Below, in pieces: positions 1 to 8,795 of a stretch of DNA of 64,000 nucleotides. The position numbers and the translations under genes are program-made. Positions within the stretch are counted from its first letter, which is position 1. Every line of letters begins with the position of its first letter. The notes beneath the pieces were generated by a model. That model did no database searches. It saw only the letters and a program-made list of their open reading frames with translations, and was not told the DNA's origin. Source of the stretch: PUPG01 sp031323845 (GTDB lineage Bacteria > Bacteroidota > Bacteroidia > Bacteroidales > UBA7960); contig JAVIYP010000008.1 in NCBI GenBank assembly GCA_031323845.1, forward strand, positions 5,447 to 69,446. The letters are read 5' to 3'.

Positions 1-808
1 TGCCCACTGCCGAAAGAACCACATCGGCTTCTATGGTCTCTTCACCTTTTTTGGTCTTTACCAGTACTTTGCATTTTTTGCCAGAGGTGTCAACCGACTC
101 CACGGAGCTGTTGGTCATGACCTTGATACCCGCCTTTTTGAAAGAGCGTTCCAGGGCTTTCGACACTTCCTCATCCTCAAGCGGAACAATAGCGGGCATG
201 AACTCAACCAGTGTGACCTTTGTGCCGATGGCGTTGAAAAACCATGCGAATTCGGTTCCAATGGCACCGGAGCCGACCACAACCATAGACTCCGGTTGTT
301 TCTCAAGCACCATTGCTTCCCTGTATCCAATGATTTTTTTGCCATCCAGCGGCAGATTGTCGAGCTGACGGCTCCGCGCACCCGTGGCCACGATGATATG
401 CCTGGCCTCATAATCAGCCGTTGAACCGTCATCTGAGGTAACCCTTACTTTTTTACCCGGCATCAGCGTGCCGTGACCTTTAATATGTTCAATCTTATTC
501 TTTTTAAACAGAAACTGAATGCCTTTGCTCATTCCGTCAGCCACCCCGCGGCTGCGTTTAACCATATCCGGCAGACTGGCTGATGCATCACCGCTCAGCT
601 GTACACCATAATCGGCAGCATGTTTAAGATATTCGAACACCTGCGCGCTCTTTAAGAGTGCTTTGGTGGGAATGCAGCCCCAGTTCAGGCAAACACCGCC
701 TAATTCAGCCTTTTCAACCACAGCCACTTTCATTCCTAACTGCGACGCTCTAATGGCCGCCACATAGCCACCGGGTCCACTGCCCAGAACAATCAGATCA
801 AAGTTCAT
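1..808 (-). CDS. lpdA: Dihydrolipoyl dehydrogenase (E3), C-terminus cut off by window edge
   Basis: FAD flavoprotein that reoxidises dihydrolipoamide in 2-oxoacid dehydrogenase or glycine cleavage complexes, passing electrons to NAD+. Reading the minus strand from ATG at 808 gives an N-terminal FAD Rossmann motif (GSGPGGYVAA), then the redox-active disulfide GGVCLNWGCIPTK near residue 40, then the NAD-binding segment VVVGSGAIGTEF. The frame stays open to base 1, so about 269 residues are visible; the C-terminal dimerisation domain and its His-Glu pair lie outside. A Bacteroidota-type -7 box lies upstream at 975-982, which would leave a leader of about 160 nt. The family assignment is firm; which complex it serves cannot be told here. 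Confidence 0.95.
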   Translation of the reverse strand, partial: MNFDLIVLGSGPGGYVAAIRASQLGMKVAVVEKAELGGVCLNWGCIPTKALLKSAQVFEYLKHAADYGVQLSGDASASLPDMVKRSRGVADGMSKGIQFLFKKNKIEHIKGHGTLMPGKKVRVTSDDGSTADYEARHIIVATGARSRQLDNLPLDGKKIIGYREAMVLEKQPESMVVVGSGAIGTEFAWFFNAIGTKVTLVEFMPAIVPLEDEEVSKALERSFKKAGIKVMTNSSVESVDTSGKKCKVLVKTKKGEETIEADVVLSAVG

Positions 809-974
809 TTGCTTGTATTTTTATCGTTCGTTGTTGAAATAAATTTAACTCCTGGTAATGTCTCGCATCAGTGATGAAGATCAGCAGTGCTGGACCAACA
901 TCAGCACATTGTTTTCCGAGCTTAAAGACCGGACAGTGTCAGGCCGTCACAAGCCGCTGAGCGCATCATGCATA

Positions 975-982
975 CAAAGATA
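975..982 (-). promoter_or_regulatory. Candidate promoter -7 box for lpdA
   Basis: On the minus strand this reads TATCTTTG, a perfect match to the Bacteroidota -7 consensus TAnnTTTG. It faces lpdA, about 167 bases before the start codon. No long ORF is seen in the leader. Transcription start not measured. Confidence 0.5.
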
Positions 983-1036
983 ACCAATTATTGCTTTTTT
1001 TGTTTGTGAACAACCAGCACAAAAGCATGCCGGTGT

Positions 1037-1675
1037 TTACGGTTCAACGGTATATACGAGGATGTAATCTTCCAGGCTTTCATAAAACAAGGTATAGGTG
1101 ATGGTTTCATCACCACGGATCACACGGCCTGTAATCAGGCCGTTACCGGTAAACACAAAAGGATTGATGTGAATGTGTTGTGAAAATACCAGTCCGCAGC
1201 CTCCATGCAATTTATAAAGGGCTTCCTTGGCACCCCAGATTACATACAGGCTTTCGAGGGCGTGGGAAGCAAAGCGGTACTCCAGTTCTTCAGGATTCAG
1301 GAATTTATGGGTAAGCTTAATTATCCTGGGATGTATGATTTCAATATCTACCCCTACCCTTTTTGTTTTGCTGAAGATGAGGGCGGAGAATTTGCCCGAA
1401 TGGGTGGCGGAAACATGTCCGGCAGCGTTTTCGAGCCCCGGTTTTCCCTGCTCATCATACACAATGCCGGAAACAGCCTGGGGGTCAAGCAGCTGAGGCA
1501 AAATAAGACGATAACTCAGCCACTGCCGGCGTCGCATCTGACTTTTCAAACCGCGATAAAAAACTTGTTCTTCATCCGAAAGTTTGACCTGGCCGAGGAG
1601 CTCTTCCACCGGCTCGGTGATCTCCCAAACTCCCAGTCCGGCATTACGCATATGTTTCACAAACATTAAAGCCAT
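1037..1675 (-). CDS. Sfp-type 4'-phosphopantetheinyl transferase
   Basis: Transfers the phosphopantetheine arm of CoA to a serine of acyl or peptidyl carrier proteins. The 212-residue length fits the Sfp/Gsp class. The two magnesium-binding motifs of the family are visible: GVDIEIIHPR in the middle and WGAKEALYKLHG towards the C-terminus. It is a single-gene unit between lpdA and ahcY, with no carrier-protein or synthase gene beside it, so it may simply be the cell's general holo-ACP synthase. ATGs at residues 5 and 9 are alternative starts. Confidence 0.88.
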   Translation of the reverse strand: MALMFVKHMRNAGLGVWEITEPVEELLGQVKLSDEEQVFYRGLKSQMRRRQWLSYRLILPQLLDPQAVSGIVYDEQGKPGLENAAGHVSATHSGKFSALIFSKTKRVGVDIEIIHPRIIKLTHKFLNPEELEYRFASHALESLYVIWGAKEALYKLHGGCGLVFSQHIHINPFVFTGNGLITGRVIRGDETITYTLFYESLEDYILVYTVEP

Positions 1676-1817
1676 AAGTCATTCATTTCATCAACCAGGT
1701 TTGCTGTTAGCTGTGGGGCGCAAACAATCGTTCAAGTACGTGACGTTGAGCCGGTATTAAGGGGCCGGAGGCCCATCACGGACATGCTGTGGCGGCAAAC
1801 GCTAACGCAAAAATAAC

Positions 1818-1825
1818 TATCTTTG
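1818..1825 (+). promoter_or_regulatory. Candidate promoter -7 box for ahcY
   Basis: TATCTTTG matches TAnnTTTG. It ends 29 bases before the ATG at 1855 and lies inside the extended open frame that begins at 1789, so it argues that translation starts at 1855 and not upstream. Confidence 0.65.
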
Positions 1826-1854
1826 CAAAAGTAAACGTAAAAGCCTTACAACCG

Positions 1855-3276
1855 ATGGAACATACGATCACAGAAAAGAAGTTTGACTATAAGATAAAGG
1901 ACATTTCGCTAGCGGATTTTGGCCGCAAGGAGATAGAGATTGCGGAGAAGGAGATGCCCGGTTTGATGTCGTTGCGGGAAAAATACGGTCAAGAAAAGCC
2001 GCTTACCGGTGCGCGAATAACGGGATCATTACATATGACGGTTCAAACGGCCGTACTCATTGAAACCTTAACGGCTCTTGGAGCTGACGTTCGCTGGGCC
2101 AGCTGCAACATTTTTTCGACACAGGATCATGCTGCTGCAGCAATGGCAGCTGCGGGCATCCCGGTATTTGCCTGGAAGGGTGAAACCCTGGAGGAGTATT
2201 GGTGGTGTACAGACCAGGCATTGAGCTTTCCCGGCGGCGGTGGTCCTCATCTCATTGTGGATGATGGCGGCGATGCCACCCTGCTGATCCATCAGGGTTA
2301 TCAGGCCGAGAACGATCCTTCGTTGCTTATGCGGAAGCCCGGTAACAAAGAAGAGGCGATCATCATTGACCTGCTGAAAAAGATCCATGCTGAAGACCCG
2401 CAGAGGTGGCACCGTACGGCTGAAGACCTCCGCGGCATCTCTGAAGAGACCACCACCGGTGTACACCGCCTCTACCAGATGATGGAAAAAGAAGAGCTGC
2501 TCGTGCCCGCCATCAACGTCAACGATTCGGTCACCAAGTCGAAGTTCGACAACCTTTACGGCTGCCGTGAATCGCTGGCGGACGGAATAAAGCGGGCTAC
2601 CGACGTGATGATTGCAGGCAAAGTGGTGGTGGTGGCCGGATACGGCGATGTGGGCAAAGGCTGTGCCCAATCCATGCGCAGCTATGGCGCCCGGGTTATC
2701 GTAACCGAAATTGATCCGATCTGCGCCCTGCAGGCCGCCATGGAAGGCTTCGAAGTAACCACCATGGAAGAAGCCCTGTCCGAAGGCAATATTTTTGTTA
2801 CCGCAACCGGCAACAAGGACGTCATCACTACCGAACACATGTCGAGGATGAATGACCAGGCCATCGTTTGCAACATCGGCCACTTCGACAACGAAATCCA
2901 GGTGGATGCCCTGGACAATCTCCCCGGTATAAAGAAGGTAAACATCAAGCCACAAGTGGACAAATACATTTTTCCTGGCGGCCGTGAAATCTTCATGCTG
3001 GCCGAAGGACGACTGGTAAACCTGGGTTGCGCCACCGGCCACGCCTCCTTTGTGATGAGCAACAGTTTTACCAACCAGGTCCTGGCACAGATCGACCTCT
3101 GGAAAACCGATTACGATGTCGGCGTTTACACCCTGCCCAAATACCTGGACGAAGAAGTGGCACGCCTGCATCTCGAAAAAATTGGGGTAAAACTAACCAG
3201 GCTGACACCCGAACAGGCAGCCTATATCGGCGTAAAACCCGAAGGTCCGTTCAAGCCGGACTTTTACAGGTATTAA
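1855..3276 (+). CDS. ahcY: Adenosylhomocysteinase (S-adenosylhomocysteine hydrolase)
   Basis: Splits S-adenosylhomocysteine into adenosine and homocysteine with a tightly bound NAD, relieving product inhibition of methyltransferases. The 473 residues carry the NAD fold motif VAGYGDVGKGCAQ and the family C-terminus ending in GPFKPDFYRY. The start at 1855 (MEHTITEKK) is preferred over 1789 because a -7 promoter box at 1818-1825 falls between them and the family begins about here. The frame-open extension upstream is low-complexity and unconserved-looking. metK, the other half of the methyl cycle, lies 3 kb away on the opposite strand. Confidence 0.96.
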   Translation: MEHTITEKKFDYKIKDISLADFGRKEIEIAEKEMPGLMSLREKYGQEKPLTGARITGSLHMTVQTAVLIETLTALGADVRWASCNIFSTQDHAAAAMAAAGIPVFAWKGETLEEYWWCTDQALSFPGGGGPHLIVDDGGDATLLIHQGYQAENDPSLLMRKPGNKEEAIIIDLLKKIHAEDPQRWHRTAEDLRGISEETTTGVHRLYQMMEKEELLVPAINVNDSVTKSKFDNLYGCRESLADGIKRATDVMIAGKVVVVAGYGDVGKGCAQSMRSYGARVIVTEIDPICALQAAMEGFEVTTMEEALSEGNIFVTATGNKDVITTEHMSRMNDQAIVCNIGHFDNEIQVDALDNLPGIKKVNIKPQVDKYIFPGGREIFMLAEGRLVNLGCATGHASFVMSNSFTNQVLAQIDLWKTDYDVGVYTLPKYLDEEVARLHLEKIGVKLTRLTPEQAAYIGVKPEGPFKPDFYRY

Positions 3277-3330
3277 CGCCTCCCCGGAATTATTCCGGAG
3301 CATAAAGGCCAGAAAAGCGCCGATACGACA

Positions 3331-4095
3331 CTAATTTTCGGCATAGAACATCGTATAGGAAAGTCCAAACGTCCATACCGTATTGAACTGATGGCGCTTG
3401 CGGTAGCATTCAAGGGCATTGGTGCAGCTGACCTCGCCTTTGGCATAGCGGGTACGCAAGGGAGTAATGCCTTGTGAAAAACGCATCTGAAAACTTATCC
3501 TGTCAGTTAACGGGTAATACAATCCGGCCAGAAGGTTCAGTTCTGCAGCCCTGAAAGGCCTTAACCCTGCCATGATCTCGGTTATGTCCTCACCCAGGCT
3601 CTCTTCATAATGCCCCACCACTGTGGATGCCGAAACTCCAAACTTGCCCGAGACCCTGTTTACATAAACCAGACCGGTTACTGACGAGAAATCAAAGATA
3701 AACAGCAAGGGGACTTCAATGTAGTGTAAGTTAAACCGGTAGTCGCGGTAGCCGTTGGCGCCGGGTTCTTCAAAGTCATTGTCCTGTTTGGCAAAAAACC
3801 CGGCAAAGAGCGTTTTGTTTTGGTTGTTAAGGTCTTCCAGGAACGGATCATAAAAAACACGGCTTCCTTTCTGTATATACATCAGCTCCAGCTGCACCCT
3901 GGAGTACGCACCAACATCCCGGTTTGTGAACACAGAGACATACCAGCCGAGTCTGTCCGCCCCCCCGGCATCATCGCCGGAAACTTCGCTGGCCGTCGCA
4001 CCCATCTGCAACCCACCACGAAACATCTGTGCTTCAACCTTCTGAAGACAAGCCAGAAACACAACGAACACAACAAGAGTATGTAGCTTTGGCAT
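3331..4095 (-). CDS. Outer-membrane beta-barrel protein (PorT/OprF-like family)
   Basis: Predicted secreted barrel of about 254 residues. An N-terminal signal peptide (hydrophobic LVVFVVFLACLQ ending near VEAQ) is followed by alternating polar/hydrophobic strands and an aromatic-rich C-terminal strand (TVWTFGLSYTMFY), as in small Bacteroidota barrels. Several in-frame ATGs precede the signal peptide; 4095 is chosen because a perfect -7 box (4108-4115) sits immediately upstream, making starts further out untranscribed. No catalytic motif is seen and the substrate or role is unknown. It converges with ahcY. Confidence 0.7.
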   Translation of the reverse strand: MPKLHTLVVFVVFLACLQKVEAQMFRGGLQMGATASEVSGDDAGGADRLGWYVSVFTNRDVGAYSRVQLELMYIQKGSRVFYDPFLEDLNNQNKTLFAGFFAKQDNDFEEPGANGYRDYRFNLHYIEVPLLFIFDFSSVTGLVYVNRVSGKFGVSASTVVGHYEESLGEDITEIMAGLRPFRAAELNLLAGLYYPLTDRISFQMRFSQGITPLRTRYAKGEVSCTNALECYRKRHQFNTVWTFGLSYTMFYAEN

Positions 4096-4107
4096 CATAG
4101 TCATCAT

Positions 4108-4115
4108 CAAAAATA
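4108..4115 (-). promoter_or_regulatory. Candidate promoter -7 box for the barrel gene
   Basis: Minus strand reads TATTTTTG. It lies 13-20 bases upstream of the chosen ATG at 4095, implying a leader of only a few nucleotides. Confidence 0.5.
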
Positions 4116-4189
4116 CAGATTTATTTGAATACAGAACCATTGTCTTTTGTTTCAGACGTCCGGACCCGACGCATGAAAAAAAATTCATA

Positions 4190-4197
4190 TACATTTG
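4190..4197 (+). promoter_or_regulatory. Candidate promoter -7 box for yicC-gmk-nadD
   Basis: TACATTTG matches TAnnTTTG and ends 14 bases before the ATG at 4212. It supports that start and a short leader for the three-gene unit. Confidence 0.6.
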
Positions 4198-4211
4198 TAA
4201 AAAACATTACC

Positions 4212-5087
4212 ATGATCAAATCAATGACGGGCTATGGCAAGGCAGCATGCCGCCTGGGAACACAGGACTTCACTGTTGAGGTTCGTTCACTGAACGGCAA
4301 AAATCTGGACATCAACATTAAAATACCGCCTTTGTTTAAGGATAAAGAGCAGGAAATTCGCTCACTGATGGCGGAAAAACTCGTAAGGGGGAAGAATGAG
4401 CTGTTCATTACCATGGAGAGCCAGGCAGGTGCTGCTCAATATGTTTTGAACAAAGAACTAATCAGGAAGTATTACCAGGAGCTCAGCAGTTTTTCGAAGG
4501 AAGTCGGGGCGCCATTGACAGGCGAGCTTCTTCCGGCCATTTTAAAGTTTCCCGAGGTGCTGCAACAGGACAACCGCAGGCCGGATGACTCGGAGTGGCT
4601 TGTGTTGCTTGCGGCCATTGAGGAAGCCCTTGAAAGGGTTGATGCCTTTCGTATGGCAGAGGGAGCAAGCCTCAAGCAAGATCTGGATCTTCGTATCAAC
4701 AACATCGGGGGGCTGCTCGAAAGCATTGCTCCTCTTGAGGGGGAACGCACCGAGGCCCTCAGGCAAAAACTGCAGAAGGCAGCCGGGAATCTGAAAAATG
4801 AGCAGGCCTTTGACTCCAACCGCTTTGAACAGGAGATGATGTACTACTTTGAAAAGCTGGACATTACAGAAGAAAAAGTCAGGCTTGCGCAACACCTTGA
4901 GTATTTTAAGGAAACCACGGAAGCCGCCTCATCATCAGGCAAAAAGCTTGGGTTTATCGCCCAGGAGATCGGGCGCGAAATCAACACGCTGGGCAGCAAG
5001 GCGAATGATGCCGGCATACAGAAGATTGTGGTGGAGATGAAGGATGAGCTTGAAAAAATTAAGGAACAACTGTTGAATATTTTATAG
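4212..5087 (+). CDS. yicC: YicC/YloC family endoribonuclease
   Basis: Widespread stress-induced RNase family (YicC of E. coli takes part in small-RNA decay). The protein of 291 residues begins with the hallmark MIKSMTGYGKA and ends with the conserved block around LGFIAQEIGREINTLGSKAND. The start at 4212 is fixed by this motif and by the -7 box just upstream; an open frame continues back to 4125 but has no family resemblance. gmk follows after one base, the usual yicC-gmk arrangement. Confidence 0.92.
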   Translation: MIKSMTGYGKAACRLGTQDFTVEVRSLNGKNLDINIKIPPLFKDKEQEIRSLMAEKLVRGKNELFITMESQAGAAQYVLNKELIRKYYQELSSFSKEVGAPLTGELLPAILKFPEVLQQDNRRPDDSEWLVLLAAIEEALERVDAFRMAEGASLKQDLDLRINNIGGLLESIAPLEGERTEALRQKLQKAAGNLKNEQAFDSNRFEQEMMYYFEKLDITEEKVRLAQHLEYFKETTEAASSSGKKLGFIAQEIGREINTLGSKANDAGIQKIVVEMKDELEKIKEQLLNIL

Positions 5088-5088
5088 G

Positions 5089-5655
5089 ATGGAAGGGAAA
5101 TTGGTCATATTTTCTGCCCCTTCGGGAGCAGGTAAGACGAGCATTGTAAAGGGTGTCCTCCGGGAAACCCCGCAACTGGAGTTTTCCGTTTCGGCTTGCA
5201 GCAGGCCCATGCGGCCGGGAGAACAGGACGGGCTGGACTACTATTTCATTTCAGCCGGTGAGTTTCGCAAAAAAATAAAGGAAGGTGCTTTTCTTGAATG
5301 GGAAGAGGTTTATCCCGGCAGCTATTACGGCACGTTGCGCAGCGAGGTTGACAGGATCTGGAGCGCCGGAAAACATGTTGTCTTTGATGTGGATGTGGCC
5401 GGCGGGCTGAGCATCAAAAAACAGTTTCCGGAACAATCGCTGGCTGTATTTGTACAGCCTCCATCCATAGAAGAGCTTGAAAAACGCCTGATCATCAGAA
5501 ATACCGAAACACCTGAAAGCCTCAAAAAGCGACTGGGGAAAGCGGCTTACGAGCTTACCTTTGCATCGCAGTTCGACAGCATCATCGTAAATGATGATTT
5601 GGCTTCAGCCATCAGACAAACGATAAAAAAGGTACACGCTTTTCTAAACTTATAA
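5089..5655 (+). CDS. gmk: Guanylate kinase
   Basis: Phosphorylates GMP to GDP with ATP. The 188-residue protein has the P-loop SAPSGAGKTSIV at residues 8-19, the GMP-binding region SRPMRPGEQDGLDYYFIS, and the lid region around RLIIRNTETPESLKKRL. Its ATG follows the yicC stop by one base and nadD follows 29 bases after its stop, so the three are likely co-transcribed. Confidence 0.96.
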   Translation: MEGKLVIFSAPSGAGKTSIVKGVLRETPQLEFSVSACSRPMRPGEQDGLDYYFISAGEFRKKIKEGAFLEWEEVYPGSYYGTLRSEVDRIWSAGKHVVFDVDVAGGLSIKKQFPEQSLAVFVQPPSIEELEKRLIIRNTETPESLKKRLGKAAYELTFASQFDSIIVNDDLASAIRQTIKKVHAFLNL

Positions 5656-5684
5656 CAAGGGGTTCAGCGAAAGCATAACACAGC

Positions 5685-6272
5685 ATGCGGCAATCATCGT
5701 CAGACATAACGGGTTTACTGTTCGGTTCTTTCAACCCGGTGCACAATGGTCATCTGATCATTGCCAACCACCTTTTGCAGCATACTGACATCCGGAACGT
5801 ATGGTTTGTGCTTTCGCCGCAAAATCCTTTCAAAACAGGCGAAAAGATGCTGAGTGACGAAAGGCGCCTGGAGCTGCTGAAGCTGGCTGTCAGCGACAAC
5901 AAAAACTTTCATGCCTGTGATATTGAGCTGACCATGCCTGTTCCATCTTATACGGTGCATACACTAAAGAAACTGCAAGGCCTGTATCCTTCACAACGCT
6001 TTGTGCTGATGATCGGATCAGACAACCTGGCGGCATTTGACCGGTGGAAGGATTACGAGGAGCTGTTATCTCTTGCTGAGATCTATGTTTACCCCAGGCT
6101 GGAGGCGAATGATTCTCCCTTTTTATCGCACCCTTCCGTAACCCTGGTCGACGCCCCGCGCATTGATATCTCGTCAACGCAAATCAGGGAAGACCTCCGG
6201 GCGGGCCGCGAGCCGCGCTACCTGCTTCCTGACAAGGTGCTGCAAAAAATCATCGAAAACAACTATTACTGA
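5685..6272 (+). CDS. nadD: Nicotinate-nucleotide adenylyltransferase
   Basis: Adenylates nicotinate mononucleotide in NAD synthesis. The 195 residues show the nucleotidyltransferase signature GSFNPVHNGHL near the N-terminus and ISSTQIRED near the C-terminus, the two ATP-binding motifs of the family, with the expected length. Last gene of the yicC-gmk-nadD unit; it converges with metK with no obvious terminator between them. Confidence 0.95.
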   Translation: MRQSSSDITGLLFGSFNPVHNGHLIIANHLLQHTDIRNVWFVLSPQNPFKTGEKMLSDERRLELLKLAVSDNKNFHACDIELTMPVPSYTVHTLKKLQGLYPSQRFVLMIGSDNLAAFDRWKDYEELLSLAEIYVYPRLEANDSPFLSHPSVTLVDAPRIDISSTQIREDLRAGREPRYLLPDKVLQKIIENNYY

Positions 6273-6378
6273 TCTGCTTCTTTCACCACACAGAACAGGG
6301 CCGTCGTGCCGGATAAAACAGGCATGAATCTGCATGAACAGGCCATGTGGAGAGAACAATAGGTGCGTGCCGGGCTTA

Positions 6379-7698
6379 TCAGTGCCCGAAAGCCGTTTTA
6401 AATTGTTCCACGCAGTCGAGTTTTTCCCAGGCAAAATACTCTACTTCCTTGAAGAAACGGACTTTACCGTCAACGATTTTCTCTTCAGTGCTGTCATCCG
6501 GGTAATGGACTTCTATGGTTTCCTTAACGGGAGAGCGACCAAAATGGCCATAGGTTGATGTTCGCTGGTATATGGGGTTATTAAGACCGAATTTTTTGAT
6601 GATGGCATAGGGTCTCAGGTCGCAGATCTCACGGATTTTAGCGGCAATCTCGCTGTCGGTATAGGGAACGTGTGCGGTTTTGTACGTGTTGACAAACACC
6701 CCGACAGGTTCGGCTACGCCAATGGCATACGACACCTGCACCAGCACTTCATCGGCAATGCCGGCTGCCACAAGATTTTTCGCTATATGCCGGGCGGCAT
6801 AGGCAGCGGATCTGTCAACCTTGCTGGCATCTTTTCCGGAAAAAGCACCTCCTCCGTGTGCGCCTTTGCCGCCGTAAGTATCAACGATGATCTTGCGGCC
6901 GGTCAACCCGCTATCGCCGTGCGGGCCTCCTATAACAAATTTACCGGTCGGGTTAACCAGCAGTTTGAAGCCGTTTTCGAACAAAAAGCCCAGGCGTTTG
7001 GGCAGACTGCGTATCACCCTGGGCAGCAAGACCTGGTAAATGTCGTGTTTTATCTGCTGCTGCATGGCATACTCGGCAGCCCTGATAGCTTCAGGGCTTT
7101 CATCTGCCGGTTTTATGAATTCATCATGCTGGGTGCTAAGCACAATGGTGTCGATGCGCACAGGCCGGTTTTTTTCATCATACTCGATGGTGACTTGCGA
7201 TTTACTGTCGGGTCTGAGATAGCGCATATACGCTGCTTCTTTGCGAATATCTGCCAGCTGCTGCAGCAGAATGTGCGACAAATCGAGGGGCAGCGGCATG
7301 TATTCATCCGTTTCCCGGCAAGCATAGCCAAACATCATACCCTGGTCACCGGCACCCTGATTCTCCTTCGATTGCCGAACAACACCCTGGAAAATATCGG
7401 GCGACTGTTCGTGGATGGCCGTGATAACGGCACAGGATTCCGCATCAAACCTGTATGCCGAACGTGTATAGCCAATCTCCCTGATCACCCTCCGCACTGT
7501 CTTTTCAATGTCCACCCAGCCTGTGGTTCTTACCTCGCCGGCACAAAATACCAGTCCGGTGGTAACCATGGTTTCGCACGCAACCTTTGAGTCAGGGTCC
7601 AGCTTTAGAAACTCATCCAGTAAAGCGTCTGAAATCTGATCTGCTATCTTGTCGGGATGCCCTTCCGACACTGATTCCGAAGTAAATAAATACGCCAT
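6379..7698 (-). CDS. metK: S-adenosylmethionine synthetase
   Basis: Makes S-adenosylmethionine from ATP and methionine. The 439 residues start with the family segment SESVSEGHPDKIADQISDAL and contain GDQGMMFGYA, the phosphate-binding GGPHGDSGLTGRKIIVDTYG and GGGAFSGKDASKVDRSAAY loops. It is somewhat longer than E. coli MetK (384), as is common in Bacteroidota. It is a single-gene unit with its own promoter and a possibly folded leader (7738-7783). Confidence 0.97.
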   Translation of the reverse strand: MAYLFTSESVSEGHPDKIADQISDALLDEFLKLDPDSKVACETMVTTGLVFCAGEVRTTGWVDIEKTVRRVIREIGYTRSAYRFDAESCAVITAIHEQSPDIFQGVVRQSKENQGAGDQGMMFGYACRETDEYMPLPLDLSHILLQQLADIRKEAAYMRYLRPDSKSQVTIEYDEKNRPVRIDTIVLSTQHDEFIKPADESPEAIRAAEYAMQQQIKHDIYQVLLPRVIRSLPKRLGFLFENGFKLLVNPTGKFVIGGPHGDSGLTGRKIIVDTYGGKGAHGGGAFSGKDASKVDRSAAYAARHIAKNLVAAGIADEVLVQVSYAIGVAEPVGVFVNTYKTAHVPYTDSEIAAKIREICDLRPYAIIKKFGLNNPIYQRTSTYGHFGRSPVKETIEVHYPDDSTEEKIVDGKVRFFKEVEYFAWEKLDCVEQFKTAFGH

Positions 7699-7737
7699 AA
7701 CCTAATTATAAAAGACGACAGTACCGGTTATTCTAAG

Positions 7738-7783
7738 CACGTTACCGGCACGGACGGAGGTAAAAAAATAACGTGCAAAGTTA
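7738..7783 (-). promoter_or_regulatory. metK promoter -7 box with an inverted repeat in the leader
   Basis: On the minus strand TAACTTTG (7783-7776) matches the -7 consensus. It is followed at once by CACGTTA (7775-7769) and, 24 bases later, its exact complement TAACGTG (7744-7738), able to form a 7-bp stem at or near the 5' end of the message. The ATG is at 7698. The layout could be a regulatory hairpin or operator; it does not match a SAM riboswitch class that I can recognise by eye. Confidence 0.45.
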
Positions 7784-7806
7784 ATGAAATATCCCTTAAT
7801 TCTGTC

Positions 7807-8718
7807 TCATTCATTAGTCATATCCCGGAAAACCTGCTCCAGCGACTCTTGCTGCCTGTTCAGGGTCAGGATGGTCAGGTCTTTTTCTACAGCATAACGA
7901 AACAATGCAGGTCTGATATCCTGCGGCCCCCTTGAAAACACCCTGAAGGCCTTATCATGTTCTTTCATCACGTCAACCACGCCCTCGATTTCCCTGAGTT
8001 CAGAGAGATCCGCTTCACGGTCAAATTCAACCAGTAATGTGCTTCCGGCTTTGTTGAGCAGTTTCAGTTCGGAGGTGGGGGCATCTGCCATAATGCGGCC
8101 TTTATGGATGATGACGGCCCTGCTGCACACCGCTTCCACCTCCTGCATGATATGTGTGGACAGGATCACGGTTTTGGATTGTCCGATTTTTCTGATCAGG
8201 GAACGTATTTCCGTAAGCTGATTCGGGTCAAGCCCGGAAGTCGGTTCATCCAGGATGAGCACTTCGGGATCGTGGATCAGCGCCTGGGCAAGACCGACCC
8301 GCTGCCGGTAACCTCTCGAAAGCCGCGAAATGGTTTTTTTATACTCGGAAGAGAGCCCGGTGAGTTCAATCATTTCGTCAATTCTGGCAGAGGTGCTTTT
8401 GCCGAGATGATGCATGCCGGCAACGAAACGAAGGTATTCCTTTACATACATGTCGGAATACAGCGGATTGTTTTCCGGCAGGTAACCCAGCCTTTTTTTT
8501 ACCTCAAGCGGGCGCTGCAATACATCGTAACCGCAAACAACTGCCTTGCCGGCAGTCTGTGGCAAATAACAGGCAATGATCTTCATCATGGTTGACTTGC
8601 CGGCACCGTTGGGACCAAGCAGTGCAACCACTTCTCCCTTGTTTATCCGGAAAGAAACATCATCAAGGGCTTTTTGCAAACCATAGTGCTTACTTACATT
8701 TTCTACGATCAGTGACAT
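7807..8718 (-). CDS. gldA: ABC transporter ATP-binding protein, GldA-like
   Basis: Cytoplasmic ATPase of 303 residues. Walker A GPNGAGKSTMM, signature LSRGYRQRVGLAQAL, Walker B VLILDEPTSGLDP and the H-loop STH are all present, followed by a C-terminal extension of about 80 residues. In Bacteroidota such proteins work with the membrane proteins GldF/GldG, linked to gliding in Flavobacterium; these partners are not in the window, so the symbol is tentative. The start at 8718 (MSLIVENVSKHYG) is preferred over 8820, which would overlap the divergent rsgA. Confidence 0.8.
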   Translation of the reverse strand: MSLIVENVSKHYGLQKALDDVSFRINKGEVVALLGPNGAGKSTMMKIIACYLPQTAGKAVVCGYDVLQRPLEVKKRLGYLPENNPLYSDMYVKEYLRFVAGMHHLGKSTSARIDEMIELTGLSSEYKKTISRLSRGYRQRVGLAQALIHDPEVLILDEPTSGLDPNQLTEIRSLIRKIGQSKTVILSTHIMQEVEAVCSRAVIIHKGRIMADAPTSELKLLNKAGSTLLVEFDREADLSELREIEGVVDVMKEHDKAFRVFSRGPQDIRPALFRYAVEKDLTILTLNRQQESLEQVFRDMTNE

Positions 8719-8795
8719 ACGGGAGTTGCCGGTTTGTGCGAATTTAGTAATTTTATCAGGATATTTATTATCCCTTCCAAAAAAGCGCAGATCAG

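Noticed and set aside
809..1036. tRNA or small gene between lpdA and the phosphopantetheinyl transferase
   Set aside because: No cloverleaf or T-arm, and only very short open frames; it holds just the lpdA promoter region.
1789..1854. Upstream ATG for ahcY adding 22 residues
   Set aside because: A -7 promoter box lies inside this stretch, and the family starts at 1855.
2068..3171. Long open frame antisense to ahcY
   Set aside because: Shadow of a strongly coding gene with biased codons; no family resemblance, and ahcY is certain.
6670..7590. Long open frame antisense to metK
   Set aside because: Same reason: it mirrors metK and has no recognisable domain or start context.
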